Shown here: positions 15,801 to 30,800 of the stretch, one piece after another | Numbering within the stretch: the stretch's first letter is position 1 | Layout of the letters: every line of letters starts with the position of its first letter | From: Mytilisepta virgata | Taxonomy: Eukaryota; Mollusca; Bivalvia; Mytilida; Mytilidae | Assembly: GCA_028015205.1 (NCBI GenBank) | Contig: CM051520.1 | Coordinates: forward strand, 37,129,528 to 37,193,527 | DNA length: 64,000 nt | Direction: 5' to 3' | Notes under the pieces: model-generated | Told to the model about the DNA's origin: nothing | Seen by the model: only the letters and a program-made list of their open reading frames with translations | Database searches by the model: none | Position numbers and translations under genes: made by a program

Positions 15801-18800
15801 TTGTCTGTTATTCAACTCCTGTAAACAATATCCTCTATACATTTTCGTACATTGTATATAAAAATGAAGTAGACAAAATCTGAAGAATTAAAACAATTGT
15901 ATTTTAATTCACAACATCAAAAAAATCATGAATAATTTTGATAGGGCATGCTATTACCGTTTTGCAAATAATGCTTTACCAAAATTTTCAAATTATTATG
16001 TGTAGCACATGCATGACTTCATAGCCAAAAGTATATGACGCCATTCTTTTGAATATCACCAAATGAACTGACAGAACAGGGAATGCAATAAAATTTAATG
16101 AAAAGAAAGTTTTTTTTGTTTATAAAAGTTATTTTATTTACTTTTCAATCTTTTTCAATTTCATTTTTAGAAGCTGGAAAATCAAAATGGCTGTCCTTTT
16201 TAAAAAAGAATTTTAATACAACTTCATTTACCTAATTTTCATTTTCGACGTATTAGAATCAAAATATATGGCAACCATATGTTTGTATTATTTTTCAACA
16301 TGGATAACACTATTTGCTTAAATTTTACCCCTCACAGATGCCAGGGCTTAGGGATAACTAAGTAAAAAGCACTATTTTCATTTTCATCAAAACAAATACC
16401 AAAAAAACAACTGTAGGTAAATTTTCTCTTAAAATATATAAGTTATTTATGTCCAGCACATTTGAAAGATACAATCTTCTGAATGACTTCCAAGATAAAA
16501 TTTCAAAATCTTGTCTCTGATTAAATGTACATAAGGTTGGTATAAAGAATATAACTGCTACAAGAGACCAAAAGTTCTGAAAAGATGAAATTATTGAATT
16601 TAGGAGAAAACTTACTTCTGCTTGGTCTAGGGAACCCAATAAATTATGGTAACTATCTAACATGTGTTGTAAACCATCTACATACTTAATGTATTTCTCC
16701 TCCTGTAAAAGAGACAATATAATCAGTTAAATTAATTATAAGTAGTAAAAAACTTTGATAATGTAAAATTAGAGGCTAAGCTGAGCCTGTATACCTTAGC
16801 TGGCTACTATCAGCTCAACTGAAAATGTAAGCTCTTTTGTATCCACAATGCTGTTGTAAGGAAACGGAAAATGTGAAGACATTTGAACGTTGACCTACAA
16901 AAAGGTGGATCTTTTGCATCTGTCCATTAATTCCTGAGCAAAAGTCATTTTCCATATAGTTACCATGGAAACTTTGAACAGCCAGACTGTCAGATGAGCA
17001 GGGTATTGCAAAGTTTCAAAAAATTTCATAATGCAGTTTCAGAGGAGAACATTTTTGAAAATTGGCCAATCAAAATCAAATATGGCCTCTGGCAGCCATG
17101 TTGTTCATCCAACCAGAAGCATAGGTAGATAGTTTGTAGAAATCCTTCAATACATCAGTCCCCCTAACTTTGGTTACAACCTGCCCATTAGTTCCTGAGC
17201 AAATGACAAAAAAGTCCTTTTCCATATGGTTTAAATGGAAACTTTGAGCAGCTGCAGCCGAAATTTGAGCAGTGAATCTTAACCAAACGTGGATCATTTG
17301 TAGAGGGTATTGCTGTCATCAATCCTGCAAAGTTTCCGAGGAGAACATTTTTGAAAATTCGCCAATCAAAATCAAAGATAACCTCTGGCGACCATGTTGT
17401 TCATCCAACTGGAGCCAAAGGTGGGTTGGTGTTGTTTGTAGAGGTTCTTCCATACATCATTCCTATCAAGTTTGGTTAAAATCTGCACTATAGTTTCAGA
17501 GGGGAAGATAAAAATGTGAAAACTTTACAGACAATGGTGGAAGCAAAGTGATGACACAAGTTCGCTTTTTAACTCTTTCAGTTGTCTGTCTTTAAAGTTC
17601 AAATTTTTTTCTGGCATAAAAAATGTAATACACCTATTACAGTAGATGTCCAATCCGGAATTATTCTGAAATCACACATCTTTTTCATGACGTGACAAAC
17701 CAGTTGAGACCAACTAGTTCCTGGTTGTAACATGGCATTGTGAAAGAAACTTTACAAGGAGGCATATCTAAATGATCGTAAACACTTCAAATAATGTTTT
17801 TATATAATTAGTAGCTAGGCGTCAACATGATGGTTCAGCCTAAAGCATTTTCCTCTGAAAGTTATCCTTTCCCTCAGCTTTTTATTGTTTTATTGTGACC
17901 TTTAATTCTAACTCCACTTGACCCCAAATGGAAGTTGTTTAATATCCAGACAAATCCGGATTGGACATTACTGTCAATAGGTGTATGAATATTAAATACA
18001 TGTATAAAACTTGATTCCAATGAAATCTTTAAATTTACAACTAGATTCTAATTAAAATTATTAATAATTTAATACCGTTTTCATTTCTACAAACAATTTA
18101 CAATTCTTTCAGAATTAAAACTATATCTAGCAGACAGGTTTACCTGTAAGGCAACATTTCGACACTGCTCAGGAACATGGTACCCAAGCTGTTCCATATA
18201 CCTAGTTTCTGCTATTATTTCTCCAAGTTTTGGATCAAAGTCAACCACATACTTGATTTCAACACCTGTTCAATATACAAAATACCACATTTTAACTAAA
18301 GGAATGGTATAAATATTCATACAATGGTTCCAAATATAATATAAAGAAGGTAAAACAAGGTCATTCACCCTTCCCAACTTAATTTGGTTAAACAGCAATC
18401 AGTCACTTTAAACCTACCAATCTGTCCATTATCCTAAAGCTATATTTTTGGAAAATTGGCAATCCTTGTCAATTAAGATCAGAGTCGAACACACCCTGCT
18501 TCAGGTGAGATTCGAACTCACAACCCCAGTGTTGACAGGCTAGTGATCATTAGTAGTCATGACGAACTACCTAGACCACTCTGCCACCGAGGCCCCTACT
18601 GTAAGTTATGAATAATACCATCTGATACTAATTTTAATGCACAAGATGTGCATATTTTGTTGGTTTATGACTCATCAGTTGTGCTCTAGGCCTAAAATGT
18701 TGAAAACCAAAACAGCAATCCAAAAGTTTGAAGAGCAAATTGAAAAATACCAAAATGATCAAAAATTACAAATATTCACATTTCTCAGAAATGCCATGAG

Positions 18801-21800
18801 TAACAATAATGCATGATTTTCTTCACTGATAAACATTAACTAGCTTATCTATTATAAGTTCAAGCCAATAACTTCAGATGATAGTTAATGATATTGTACA
18901 TTTTGTACATTTATGATGCTGTCACATTTATATTCACATTTCTCAGAAATGCCATGAGTAACAATAATGCATGATTTTCTTCACTGATAAACACTAACTA
19001 GCTCATCTATTATCAATCAAGCAAATAACTTCAGATGATAGTAAATGATATTGCACATTTTGTACATTTATGATGCTATCAGAATAACATTATCCTTTGG
19101 TCCTATCACAAGATCAATGGGCAATAGGGAGTTTATTTAATCTTTATAAAAAATACCATTTTTATATATGTATGTTTTTAAATTGCAAAATTTTCTGCTT
19201 ATGTGACACTTTTATTCTCATTATATCATGATTTATATCATGTTAATGCATTTCAAAATGTGATTTTTTAGATACATTTTGCATAAGACTGATTTTATAT
19301 GTATGTTAAGAGTTCCTATTTTGCAAATTTCTGATAAAATTAAATCATATATCAAAACCTTCCACCATCTTATTCTTTTTTGTTTAAAAATATTGAGTTT
19401 TATCATGTTATCTGGCTTAAGTTGTAATCTTATTTGTATCAAATAGTTTTAAACTTATTATTACAGGAAGTTATTATGTTGTGCCCTAAATCTAACTTCA
19501 AAAGAGCAGGGGAAATATAAGATTTTGTTAAAAAACTTATGATTGTACGTTTTATATTTAGCTTAGTAAAGAGGTAAATATAAAATGCAAATTGTGAACA
19601 ATTGTATAATCCTAAAGGGAATTCGATACAGTTTAGATCTTGAATTGATTTTTTCTTCATTTTGTGATATTTTGTAAATTTTGGTATGCTCTTTCCAAAA
19701 ATCAAATAAAAAACATAAATTGCCAATGAAATTACGGAGATCAAAGGCATTCTTTTACTGTTTTTTTTTTTTTCAAATTGGTATTTTACAGATTTTTTTT
19801 TAAAGGAATTTTGCATTGGAATAAAACTGATCTTTGTGAAGATAATTGAACAATTTTTTCCCCAAATGATTGTTAGGTTCTAAAGTTTATATTTAGATAT
19901 TGATAAATGATAGTAATGCAAGGAATAATGTACAGGATATTGGAAAAATCCATGTTTTAAGGCAAAAAATAGAAAAAAACATACAGATTTACAATATTTT
20001 CCAGAAAAAAATTCATATTTCTTGAATTGATTTTTTCTTAAGTTTTTTATATTTTTTTTTAAAGCTGCAGTAAACCTGAAACAGAAATAAACAAGAGGCT
20101 CCCAAAGAGCCTGAATCACCCGCCTGTTATATTTTGTGTAGATCTTGCATCAATGATTATTTTTGCTATTTAATGTATACTGTTGCAATTTTCTACTTAA
20201 TACTGACCTAATTCATTGGTTGTTATGGACTTTTTCAATGACCTTGACTCTTGTCCTTTCTTTTTGATTTGTACAGGTAAATTATAAGGTCCTTAACCCA
20301 AATGTATATGGTTGCTAGGGATTTTTTCATCGTTTGCTATGGATTTTTTCAATGACCTTGACCCTTTAAAGCTACCTTTAATTTATTTCAAGTTATGCTC
20401 TAAACATCTGTGACAATATGTCCGACCATTATTTTCTGTTTACATGTAAATAATCTTTCAATGGGTTGACCGATTCATCTGAAAATTCATGGCAGGTAGA
20501 TCTTGACCTCATAAACACTTGTCAGTTTTGCTCTAACTGCTTTTATTTTTTAGATATGAGCCCAAATGTGATTTTTCACACATATTCTATTTTTAGCCAT
20601 GGCAGCCATGTTTCTCAATGGACAAGAAAATAAAACACAAACTTTATACTAGATACCCTAAGGATCTTTCAGCCTGAGTTTCGCTGAAATTGATTCTGTA
20701 GTTTCAGAGGAGAAGATCTTTAAAAGTTTACAAAAATGACGAAAAAAAATGTGAAAAATTGTCTTTAAACGGCAAAAACTCCTATAAGAGGTAAATTGAT
20801 GATTTTGGTCATGATGACTTATTTGTAGATCTTACTTTGCTGAACATTTTTGCTGTTTACAGTTTGTCTTTATCTATAACAATATTCAAGATAACAACTA
20901 GAAACTGCAAAATTTCCTTAAAATTAACAATTCAGCGGCAATCACCCAACAAAGGGTGGACCGATTCATCTGAAAATTTCAGAGCAGGTAGATGATGAAC
21001 ATTTTTACCCCATCAGTTTTGCTCTAAATGCTTTAGTTTTTGAGATATAAGCCAAAAACTGCAGTGTACACCCTATGTTCTATTTTTAGCCATGGTGGCC
21101 ATGTTTCTTGACGGACAAGAAAATAAAACATAAAATTTATTCTAGATACATGTATCATAAGGATCATTCAGACTAAGTATGGCTGTAATTGGTTCAGTGG
21201 TTTCAGAGGAGAAGATCTTTGAAAAAGTTTACGACAGACGGACGACGGACGCCAAGTGATGGCAAAAGCTCACGTGTCCTTTTAGGACAGGGTGCTAAAA
21301 AGGGGGGTTGCTATGCGTTTTTATGAGCTATGGTATGAAATCTGATAATCTCGGGCCGCTTTTTTCCTTTTCTCGATTTTACTGCAAAATTTGAATTGTC
21401 TAATTGTGGTGTCAAATCTCGATTTTACTGCAAAATTTGAATTGTCTAATTGTGGTGTCAAATTCGCAGAATTAAAATTTTCAAGCTATATTGTGATGTG
21501 AACAATTATAACATCCAACTTTTACTTGAAAACCATAACTGTATCGTATCCATTTAATGCAAACCTCAATCATGCACTAACATAATTCTCAAAAAATGTG
21601 CATTTTTGTGTTTTTTTCCCCGTATCACAAATAAATAAAATGACAATCGTGCTTGTAAATACCAACTGCATTCATTACATGTTACTTTCAGTTTTAAAAA
21701 TGACAATTCCTTTGAACTGTGACAATAAATGAGAGTTGGTAAAGGAGGACCAGTGACATATTACATGACTAATGTGTAAAAGGCTGTCTAGGACACACTT

Positions 21801-24800
21801 TATCTATTTGGTTGTTGTTGTTAAAATTTCATGTCTATGCTTTAAAGAAGAACCTCAATCAATGGAAGAACCAGGTACAAACATGAATTGTGTAGAACCT
21901 AGTTACTCAGATAACCCAGTACATCCATCTAATAAAAATTTTATAGCATTTCTGTTAATAAATTACAACATGAAAATTTGGTGAAGAGGTCAAAAAGTAG
22001 TTAAAAGATACCCATATGTTTGTTGATTTAAAATTAATCAATTTGAGTTCCAATGAATTTGCTTATTTCAGGTTCAGGAGAAGAACCAAGTGTTTCAGAA
22101 TGATACAACCAAAGCCAAAATCAAAACACATTTTTGAACAGTTCTCTTGATTGAGGACATTAATTAGTAATAATTCCCTTTTAAAACTTTAAAAACAAAA
22201 AACTATGCACATCTTCACATAATTATGATCAAATGTATCAAACTAAATTTTCTTCAGAATAAATTGGTAAGAGAGAATTTATGCTCAAAATCCATATAAA
22301 CATATTACACAAGATTTTGACAAAAACAACCAAGAAATGAGGTTTCCATAGTCACTGCCTGCAAAATCATGATCAAAATTTCTTCTGCTGTTTATATGTT
22401 ATACCATATGCACATTAATTAAAATCAATTAAAATTTCATACATCTACTTACAGCAATTTGCATTTGATTAATTTGGCATATTTCTAAATTACTTTTGAA
22501 CATTTTTTAGAATACAACTGAAAAAATTTGGACTAAAGTCAGGTAAAAATCCTTTTAATTTCTATGAAAACAAAAGGGTATTCATCAAACTATGACGGCG
22601 CAGGACATTTTCGCGGAAGATTTAAAGGAAAATTTAGCAGAATTTTAAATATTATGTGGACATTTCAGCAGAAGATTTAAAGGACAATTTTACAGAATTT
22701 TAAATATTATGTGGATATTTTAGCGGAAGAGTTTAGTCTTTTTTTAAGCATTTTCCTCTTTCTTAGCCAGACGAGCAGGATTTTGTGCAGGATAAAGTTC
22801 ACTTTAATACAGTTAATATTTAAAAACAAAGCACTATTATAATCTCAAGTGAGCACTAAAAGCAAGATATTTACAATATGTACATATCAACATTTGCTCT
22901 GTATCGTTCTAAATCCGCAAAATTAGTGGTCTATACTAATGTCACTAATGCTGAATATTTCTGGTGTTCTGGAGCAACTAACATGAAGTCTTTGACAAAT
23001 AAATACAACCAACATGTAAAAGTGTTCTGCTAAAATGTCCATTGAATTCGTACAGGTAAACAATTTTTCTTCCCAAAAAATTTCAAGTAAAATATCCATT
23101 CACTTTTAGAAAATCCGCTAAAATGTCCTGCGCCCAACTATGAACAGGATTTAATGAAGTACTGCTGAGATTGGTACATGTAGCTCAAATGTAACTCAAC
23201 TGTGTTTATTCTTTTATATTCAAGGCATAAATTGCAAAGTGCCATGCACTGATATGACACAAATTAACATAATTATTAGTAGGTAGGGGAATAAAATTCT
23301 TGACACAAAATCTAATTTATGTTTATAATTCAATAAATTTTACAGGATTCTTATTTTCTTTAATGCAGAAGAAATTTAGACCAATCTAGTTAATTCTTAG
23401 TGAACTAATATAAGACACACATAGTGTACATGTATGCAATATGTTACCCTGTTTGTTGACTGTCTGGACTTCAGTGTTTTCATTTGCTACAAACATTCGT
23501 ACAAAATACACATAGTTTCTTTTTGATTTATAAATATTTGCTATAGAAAATCAAAGCTTCTATATATGAATTTCAATGTAATGTATTGTTAAAAACAAAT
23601 TAATGAAACATTAACTGCTACTGTGCTACTTATAGGCCATGCAAAAATTATTATTAGCTTTTCAAACCAATTTTGGAAAACTGATGCGACAAAAACAGGC
23701 ATAAAAATAATTTGCATCTATCATTTTTGACAAGAAATCATTTTGAGAATTATTCTAAATATTTATGAAAGTTTCATGATATATCATGCTTATCCCATGA
23801 AAAATAATAACGCCACAGTACCTAAATTCAGTTTCAGACATTAGGACTCAAATGTTTAAATTTAATGAAGTCCCTCGAGAACGAAATGTAGGTCATGTGG
23901 ACTCTTATGTTGCTGATCTGTGTTGAACCAAAGAAGATGATTGAAGTTGATGCAAAATTTTAATCAAAATCACTCTTTCATAAAATACAGGTCACAGTGA
24001 CTCAAATTTAGCTGAGTTGTGTTCTAGTATATATGATGACTGTCATTGTAAATATAATGAATATAAGATAACTGCAGAGGTATACAATTGCTGTATCTCA
24101 ATGGGTTCATTAGAAAAGGACCTTTATGCAAAAAACTTAACCAAACAGGATGGACTGAAAAGGGGAATTTATATGCCACTTATTTGTGGACATGGCTTAG
24201 AAAAACAAAAAGAAACAGAATTTATGGATTATTTTAATAAATGAAAACAGCTATTGACACTAAGTGGTGGTAATTGAGAAACTAATAATATTATTCTGGC
24301 CTTTGTGTTAGTAATGCAATTATACATTTTGATTAGTCTTTAAACTCAGAAAAAAATGACTTTTAAATACATCAAAAGAATCTTCAGATTTTGGCAAAAA
24401 ATAAGATATATTTAAATTCTGAAGAACTATATATCAACATTTTTTTCCTCTCCAATTCACCTTATTATTGGGGTCTTTTAGCATTTTATTTACCTGAAGA
24501 TCCTAAATTTAGTAGACTTTTGATGGCACCAACATAACATTCTACCAGGATTTTCTCTGCTCTGATAGTAAGTTAAGTTTTTTTATGCTATCAACAAGGA
24601 AAAGAAAATCACCAAAACACATAATAGCAGTCAAAAAAACCTTTTGATAAACATATTTAATAACTTATATTTTGTTGCTGGTACCATCAATAGCATTGAG
24701 CATTTTGAATCCAGTTACTAATTATGCCTTTAAAAAATTTTACCTTCATTTTCTGTGTCCTTTGGTTGATGTGCTGGTTTTATCAACAGATTACGTTTAA

Positions 24801-27800
24801 TCAGCTGCTTCAGTTTGGGTTCAGATTCCTCCACCCATTTGGCAAACTTGTATTTTTCATATCCCCACATTTCTCTTCCAATTTTGGCATATTTTTCTTT
24901 AGCCTGATTTGTACATATTAAAATTATACTATAAAAGTATGTGAATAAGCACAAACATTATGTTTACCATTGTTTGAAATAATATTAAAACTAAACTTAT
25001 AATGGTTCATTACAATTAGAACATGATATAATATTCAAGGGAACAGTTTTTCAACTGTTCTTTTATCTTTATAGATGTATAGTGTATAAATAAATAAAAA
25101 AAGAAGCAGTCTGTGTGATAGAAAGCCAAATTTTCCAATGCCACTATTTGGAGTTGCCCAAAAATGCCCATCTGTCCACCATACATTGCCAAATTAATAA
25201 CCAAATTTTTTCTATTGGAAAATCAGGTTCATAAAACTAATGACACATGACTCTGAAAAAAACTTTAGTTTACTTTAATTACAAGAAAAGGTAGGGCAAA
25301 CTATTTTCTATTAACAAAAGAATATTTTCTATTTGGTGCACATTAGGAATTAGATAAAAAAAAAAAACAATGAGGATTTTTGGGCCAATACAGTATGGGC
25401 TGTAATGTATTTGTGATGGACACAGAACAACCCTTTTATGTGAAATATTTTTGCCCATATTATAACTAATGAGATGTATCATTTATATACACCTCATTCC
25501 CTTTCATATCAAACTTTACACTTACGTGTAATCCTTCGTGACCTTCCATCATCTCGTCCATAGTCAGAAATCTAACTATTGTGTGTTTCATACGATGGAA
25601 TAATGACCTCTCCCAGAAAATAGAACCAGACACAGGAGGATGGTTTTTGTATAGTCCTGGATTCTCAGCTCCAATATGAAACAGATCTTCCATGGTTGTA
25701 ACCTTAAAACAAAACATAAATAATTATATATCAATAAGCTCTCAAAGTTCTCTTGTTGTCAATCAAATAATGCACAAAACAATGTACAGGCATGATAAAA
25801 TGCACAGTGGCGTACAAAAACATAACTAATAAATAAGAATGGAATCTTACAGAAATTATCAGGTTTGTTATTGGACGAGCCAGTACATTTTTCGTTTGTT
25901 ATTAATTGAGCAAAGCTCGCTGTTTAAGGTAGAGATGTCAATCGAATTATTTCAACTAATATGTGAATAGAGATTATCTTGAAAAAAAATCAGTTATTTA
26001 TGGACTTACTTAAATTTTTTTAACATTCAGTGTCATGAAGTTAAAAATAAATAAGAAAGAATCCACCTGGAATCGAATTTGACGAGAAAAAAAGATGCAG
26101 ACGCAAGTGTCACATTTTCCCCCCCACGGTAACCGGACAAATCTGCCCATAATAATAATTCAATATTTGCAATCCAAAAAAACTCATTACAATTCATCAA
26201 GAATTTAGAATGAACCAGCGCCCTTCCATAATTATGAATTTTATAGGTAACAGAAAAATACCTCTTTTTCAAACTGTTTCAGGATATCCTCAAACTTCTG
26301 CATCAGTCTGGCATTGATTGCTGGTCTTGATCTGATGTGTTTAAACTTTAGAAGCATATCAAAAGCCCCTTCTGCAGACCTCAGAGAACGGAAAGAATCA
26401 TCGATAAAGTTATTTGCTTCATTGTCTATTGCTCTTACATCCATATTAAACTGTGCCATTACATTGTTCCATGCACTTTTATGTTTATCAACAAAAGGGT
26501 CAAAGGTTACCTGTAAAAGACACACAATGTTAATAACATCCACAAAAGGATTGAATGATACCTGTAACAGACATATACATCTCACGTTAGTTAAGTCCAT
26601 CCCAAAACCAGAAATCTACAATTACAAAGTTTGCCATGTTCCCCCACTAATTTTGGTGTGTGGCTGTGTAGCTCCCCGGGATGCACCCTTTCAACAAGTA
26701 ATATGATTGTAGGCCCTTGGTATCAGAGAACTGAATTCGGACGTAAAACTTAACCTATGTAAATGAAGCATGATAAGTAGGTCAGAGTGACCTAATTTCG
26801 AAGAGAGCCTGTTGTACTCCCCCAGATGCATCCTCACACCAATTAATATGATTGTAGGTTGCTTGCCATTGAAGAACTGAACTCGGACATAAAACTTAAC
26901 ATAAGTCAATGAAGCGATATAAGTAGGTCAGTGACCTAATTTTGGTGGGAGGCCGTGTTACTTCCCGAGATGCATCCTCACCAAGTAATATGATCATAGG
27001 TAACTTTGTATGGTAAAACTGATTTTTGACAAACTTAAAAGCCAGTCAACCCTATAATATGGGTCATGTGACCTTCATCTTATGTCACATTGTCACTCTC
27101 TTCAATGTGACTTTCATCTTATGTCACATTGTCAGTCTCTTCAACATGCACCTGTACACAAAAATATGTGACCCTATGTCAACAAGTAACTGAGAACTGG
27201 CTGTGGATGCGCACTTGGACGTGGACACCAGGGGTACTCCATTAGTCCCCCTCAACTTCATTGAGGCGAACTAAAAATCAATGGTCAAGCGAGGCCAAAC
27301 AAAATTAAATGATAGATTTTCATTTCAGTGCACCCATCAAAAATCATCCCATCCCCAATTTTTCTTATATAGGCATTTTATCATTATTTTCCAAATTTTT
27401 TCAGGTTTAATGGTAAAAGTCCTGTTGTAATTTTTTTGCTTTGGATGACCTTGCAGAGAGAAAGGATGCAAAATTCAATAAAAATATTCTATGATTCACC
27501 CAATCAAAATCTATGATTGTTATATACGTTGTAAGTATATATCAAATAGGAAATTTTATTGCCATATTACTTACCTCTTCCAAAGGTTTTACCAAATTAT
27601 CCACTCTAACTAAAACTTCTTCAATTCTCTTTGGATCTCCAGTAACTGCTTCTAATTCTGGTCCAAATATGTTCTTAAATTCCTCAATCACCTTAAATCA
27701 ACATAAGGTATTATATTATTTATTTCTGTCAAATATGAATGTTGATTTATTGAATGATAAAATTTACCAATGATTTATTCTGACAGAAAATTACTAACAA

Positions 27801-30800
27801 TTTGTATCACTTCTAGAAGCAAAACAGAAACAGTATCAATATTTAAAATCAGACAAAAAAGATTTCCACTGTGTAGTCTACCAAGAATGTCTATATTCTA
27901 TTTCAGAAAGTACATCAATTGCATTAATTAATCTCAAAACATCATCTTTGAACAAAACATATGCCCAAAAATTTGAATTTGCAGTATCTTATGGCGGAAA
28001 TATCATGTCTGATTAACAAGTTTTTCTGCAAGCAACTGTTCATTTGGTAGATTACTGATGATTTTTTTAAATCAACTTGTTCTGTAAAAACATTGCAAAC
28101 AATATACAGAATTGCTGCTTTTACCTGGGCTACATCATACAAGTTTTGACAAATTTCAGCCATATGTTTAGTGTCTTTAAACAGATCGTTTTTATTGAAT
28201 TCCCATCTCTGATCTCTTCCAGAGGCTTCTATCTTAGCCCGGACTTCCATATATGATGATTCCCATTGCTGTAACATCTGTTTGGCCTCTGCTGTTTTTC
28301 TTTTTACTTCCTCTGTACCTTCTCTGTCAAAGTAAAAAAGTAGTCAATGCTTATTTAGATATTCTATTACAAATATTTAAATAAATCCCATTTTTTTTTC
28401 TATTATTCCAGTCAATCTAGCATTAATTTGACCCTAAGCTTAAAGTAATTGCAAAAAGAAGATTTTAAAGTTTTAATCTTCAGCATTATACCCCAAATAT
28501 ACACAGAAATAAGTCCAACAAAATCTAACTTGAGGAAGATTAAAAAATCATGATTTTAAATTCCTATGGACATTTGCATTGAAAATGGGAGATAACCCTG
28601 CAAAAAAAGACAGAAATATCAATAAAAATTGATAAAAAATTATAACTTTACCGCTTCTATTCAGCAGAATGTATTGATTCTTGATATTTCAGCCGTCTTT
28701 AGAGTATAAAAAACAACTCTAAAGTTTTTTTCATATCTTTTATCAAGCTACAACATAGATTTCGTAATTCATTAATTGACCATTTATTAAATTTTTCAAC
28801 TTGTCAGGTAAAGAATCTCAAATTTAATAAAAATAATTAAGCATATATTCTTCTTTTTGTAGTTTTAAGTTTCTTTAAATAAGGTAGATGCTGATCAAAT
28901 ATAATTTACAGATATAAACAATACCAAATTTTCACATTATTTTTTCAAAATGGTCACAAAACCACAAATTTGCAATTTCTGTAATGAAAAATGTGCCAAA
29001 AAAATAAAACTACCCATAACACTTCGGTTTGTACATTTCATGAGCAGAAGATTATATAATATAGTCAAATACGAACTTAAAACCCCATCAAAGTATCATA
29101 CTTTACATGAATTTTAAAAAATCAACCAAAAACTGAGAAAAAAAAGACTCATTTTTGCAGAGTTATCTCCCCTTTCCAATCTTAATTTCCATAAAAAATT
29201 AAAAATGCTGATTTTGAGTTTTCCTCAAGTAAGATTTTATGAGACTTTTTTATGTGTATATTTGGGGCTTAATGCTATAGATTAGAACTAAGACATTTTC
29301 TGTTGCAATTAGTTTGAGATTAAAACTTAGTCTGACTGGACTATATTTGTAATTTTGTGTGTTACTGTACAGTGTACACATAACTTATATAAATTTAAGA
29401 AGACCAAATTCAAATAACTAATACATCAACCTTCTTAATAATATGCCAATACAACCTATAAACTGTATATTCTAAATCCATAAGGATTTTCATAAATCAA
29501 TATTTCATACAAATCATGAATATTAGAACTTTTGCCAGCCTGCTTTTTGTATGAAGACTAAATTTGATCTAACATACTTAAAGATTGTTTTTATGTTGAT
29601 TACTTTAGCCACACGGTCCCTCAATTCATTAGCAATTCTCTTCATTAAAGGAACCATTCTATCATCTTTATTGTAATGTCTAGAAATAATCCACACCATT
29701 CTAAGAGCATTCATCATTGATGGAATTGTTTCAATAACAACTTGGAATGTAGCACCATGGGTAATATTTTTGAAATGCCTTTCCAGAGTAGATAGAAATC
29801 TGACATTGTCCTTTGCTTCCACATAATGTTTATTTAAATCAGCCCTTGTATCATCAAAGTTTGTGTCCCATGTAGAATAAATATCAATCATTTGTTTTAC
29901 TTTTGGGATCTTTAACTGTTCTGTAAGTGCACTTAGTGCAGCATTTCTTTCTCTCCAAAAGTCTATCTCTGCTAAAGGACCTTTCCCCTGAGGTGCTTTT
30001 TTCAGTTGTGCTTCTAAAGCAGATCTAACTTTCCTAGACCATTCTGTACATGTTTCATTTATAATCTGTTTCAGATTAGGGTCCCTTAGCACTTCTTCAA
30101 CACTTTCAGGTAAATCTACCTCAGGAATTTCCAACTTCACTTCCCCATCGATCTGTTGAATTGTTCTATTAATACTGGCTGCAAATTTTTCCATGTTAAT
30201 TAGAAATTCATCTCGAAGCATTGCTTTCGCTCTGCTCTCGGCAACACTTGTTTTGTTTTCGACTTCCCCGTCAGATTTCACAGAAGCCTCTGTTACTTGT
30301 GTGTCAGTTCGACTCACTGATCTCTCTGTTGACTTTGGATGTTCTCCATTTTTATGTTGGTTGTATGACAACAAAGGCATGTAAACCTGTAACATAAAAT
30401 ATATTCTATTTTCAAATATATTTAATGCTGGATAAGATTTTAGAATTTTTACTCCCAATAACCATGTGTTCACAGGCATCAAATTTTGAAAATATTTTAT
30501 AAAATATTAGATAATTTGGAATTTACTTTTGTGTGTTTTAATTTTCATGATTTATGATATAAACGTTTGTGGTTTTGTAACTTTCAAATTTAAATGTATT
30601 ATATTCAATTCAATTCAAACTTTATTGCAAAACAAAAAAAACATTTGGCCCATACAGACAAATCATACAAATATACAGACAAATATACATACACATATAT
30701 AACACAAAAAGGAAAAATATATATATTAACAGTTTAAGTGTCTCCTTTCCTCAGTTCTAATGACTGTTGTATAAAAGACACTACTGTCTTAATATCAGGT

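Noticed and set aside
18485..18598. Functional tRNA gene on the minus strand
   Set aside because: A and B boxes are present, but the 5' and 3' ends cannot pair as an acceptor stem; a tRNA-derived SINE explains it better.
19439..20119. Minus-strand open frames of 79-125 codons in intron 10
   Set aside because: Very rich in Lys, Phe, Ile and Asn as expected from A/T runs; no family motif; the dynein phases exclude an exon here.
24017..24244. Plus-strand 75-codon open frame in intron 10
   Set aside because: No recognisable motif, no splice or promoter context, and the length is within chance for this region.
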